A DNA stretch of 6,390 nt, taken from positions 1-6,390 of the forward strand of contig CALHWA010000134.1 of NCBI GenBank assembly GCA_938036845.1. The letters are read 5' to 3'. The translations under genes and the position numbers were made by a program. Every line of letters starts with the position of its first letter. Position 1 is the stretch's first letter. This DNA is from an uncultured Candidatus Saccharibacteria bacterium (GTDB lineage Bacteria; Patescibacteriota; Saccharimonadia; Saccharimonadales; Saccharimonadaceae). Shown piece by piece: positions 5,935-6,390 of this stretch. The notes under the pieces were generated by a model. That model was not told the origin of the DNA and searched no databases. It saw only the letters and a list, made by a program, of their open reading frames with translations.

Positions 5935-6390
5935 CTACTTTGCGCGGCGGGCAAGCGGCTTCGTGCCTTTGTAGAGTAGGTAACGGAACAGCCCCGCCTC
6001 ATACAGCGTGCTATAGCCATGCGATGCCATCACAGCATTAACGAAGAATGGCGCAAGCTTCGCATCGGGCTGAATCCAGGCGAATGGCCGGGCGAGCGAC
6101 CGCAAGCGATGGTATGTTGGCATAACGGCTTCTGTCCAATCGGTCTCGCTTATATTTGCAAAGCCAGCCTGCTGCAGGGCCTGTGATATCTCACCGGGGT
6201 TCTGCTGCCGCACACCAAAGCCACCAGCATGCTGCTCCAAAAAATCCATCATGCGCTGCTGACGAACCGACATATGGCGAGCATCGACCTCATAATCGGC
6301 AAACACTACACGCCCACCCGGCTTGAGGATGCGATAAAATTCCTGCATCGTGGCCCGCATATCCTTTGCGTGCGATAGTGTCTCATTCAC
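5935..6390 (-). CDS. Class I SAM-dependent methyltransferase, C-terminal part (5' end beyond window)
   Basis: The visible 152 codons run from the window edge to TAG 5937-5935. The fragment opens VNETLSHAKDMRATMQEFYRILKPGGRVVFADYEV, which matches the region after the SAM-binding motifs in UbiE/sterol-methyltransferase-like enzymes (the usual form is NE.L.H..D...A..E..RVLKPGG). The first Val codon (GTG) at the edge is almost certainly internal, because the SAM-binding glycine loop must lie upstream. The rest, with TDWTEAVMPTYHRLRSLARPF and ASHGYSTLYEAGLFRYLLYKGTKP, forms the C-terminal substrate-side region. The fold call is secure, but the substrate cannot be told; small-molecule, lipid or quinone methylation are all possible. 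It is convergent with the 92-aa gene. Confidence 0.88.
   Translation of the reverse strand: MNETLSHAKDMRATMQEFYRILKPGGRVVFADYEVDARHMSVRQQRMMDFLEQHAGGFGVRQQNPGEISQALQQAGFANISETDWTEAVMPTYHRLRSLARPFAWIQPDAKLAPFFVNAVMASHGYSTLYEAGLFRYLLYKGTKPLARRAK

Noticed and set aside
6388..6390. GTG at the window edge as the start of the methyltransferase
   Set aside because: The conserved SAM-binding region must lie upstream, so this is an internal Val codon and the gene continues outside the window.
1..6390. A defence island, CRISPR array, transposon or prophage
   Set aside because: No direct-repeat array, transposase or phage gene motif was seen on either strand. Gene order and terminators look like stable chromosome.

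Overview
The window reads as an ordinary bacterial chromosomal segment with about 50% GC by eye. It is compact: six genes (two cut by the window edges), short spacers and intrinsic terminators. Standard genetic code fits, since TAA, TAG and TGA all occur as plausible stops. The RNase J sequence and the economy of layout resemble Candidatus Saccharibacteria (TM7/CPR) more than a classical Firmicute. That assignment is my impression from sequence style, not a proof. No RNA gene, mobile element, CRISPR array or phage gene is visible, and no gene-free stretch exceeds 300 bases.

Layout. Minus strand 1-1552: a ribonuclease J gene lacking its 3' end, with a disordered basic N-terminal extension and a near-consensus promoter whose -35 box touches the terminator of the gene behind it. 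Minus strand 1714-2616: an unrecognised, probably membrane-anchored secreted protein with its own promoter, a strong Shine-Dalgarno and a terminator. Minus strand 2783-5345: a two-gene operon with an Rrf2-family regulator whose end overlaps the start of a large YhgE/Pip-type membrane protein, closed by a strong intrinsic terminator. The space upstream of the regulator (5380-5453) carries two abutting inverted repeats and candidate promoters, which look like an autoregulatory operator. Plus strand 5555-5833: a divergent 92-residue protein of unknown function with its own promoter, Shine-Dalgarno and terminator. Minus strand 5935-6390: the C-terminal part of a class I SAM-dependent methyltransferase, convergent with the small gene.

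How the parts may work together. RNase J is housekeeping RNA decay and processing and shows no link to its neighbours. The Rrf2-YhgE/Pip pair is the one clear functional unit: a one-component regulator probably controlling an envelope protein of the ABC-2-like/phage-receptor superfamily. The anchored protein downstream has its own promoter, so joint regulation with that operon is not shown. I see no clear sign of a new multi-gene system. The best leads are the Rrf2 operator region and the two unrecognised proteins.
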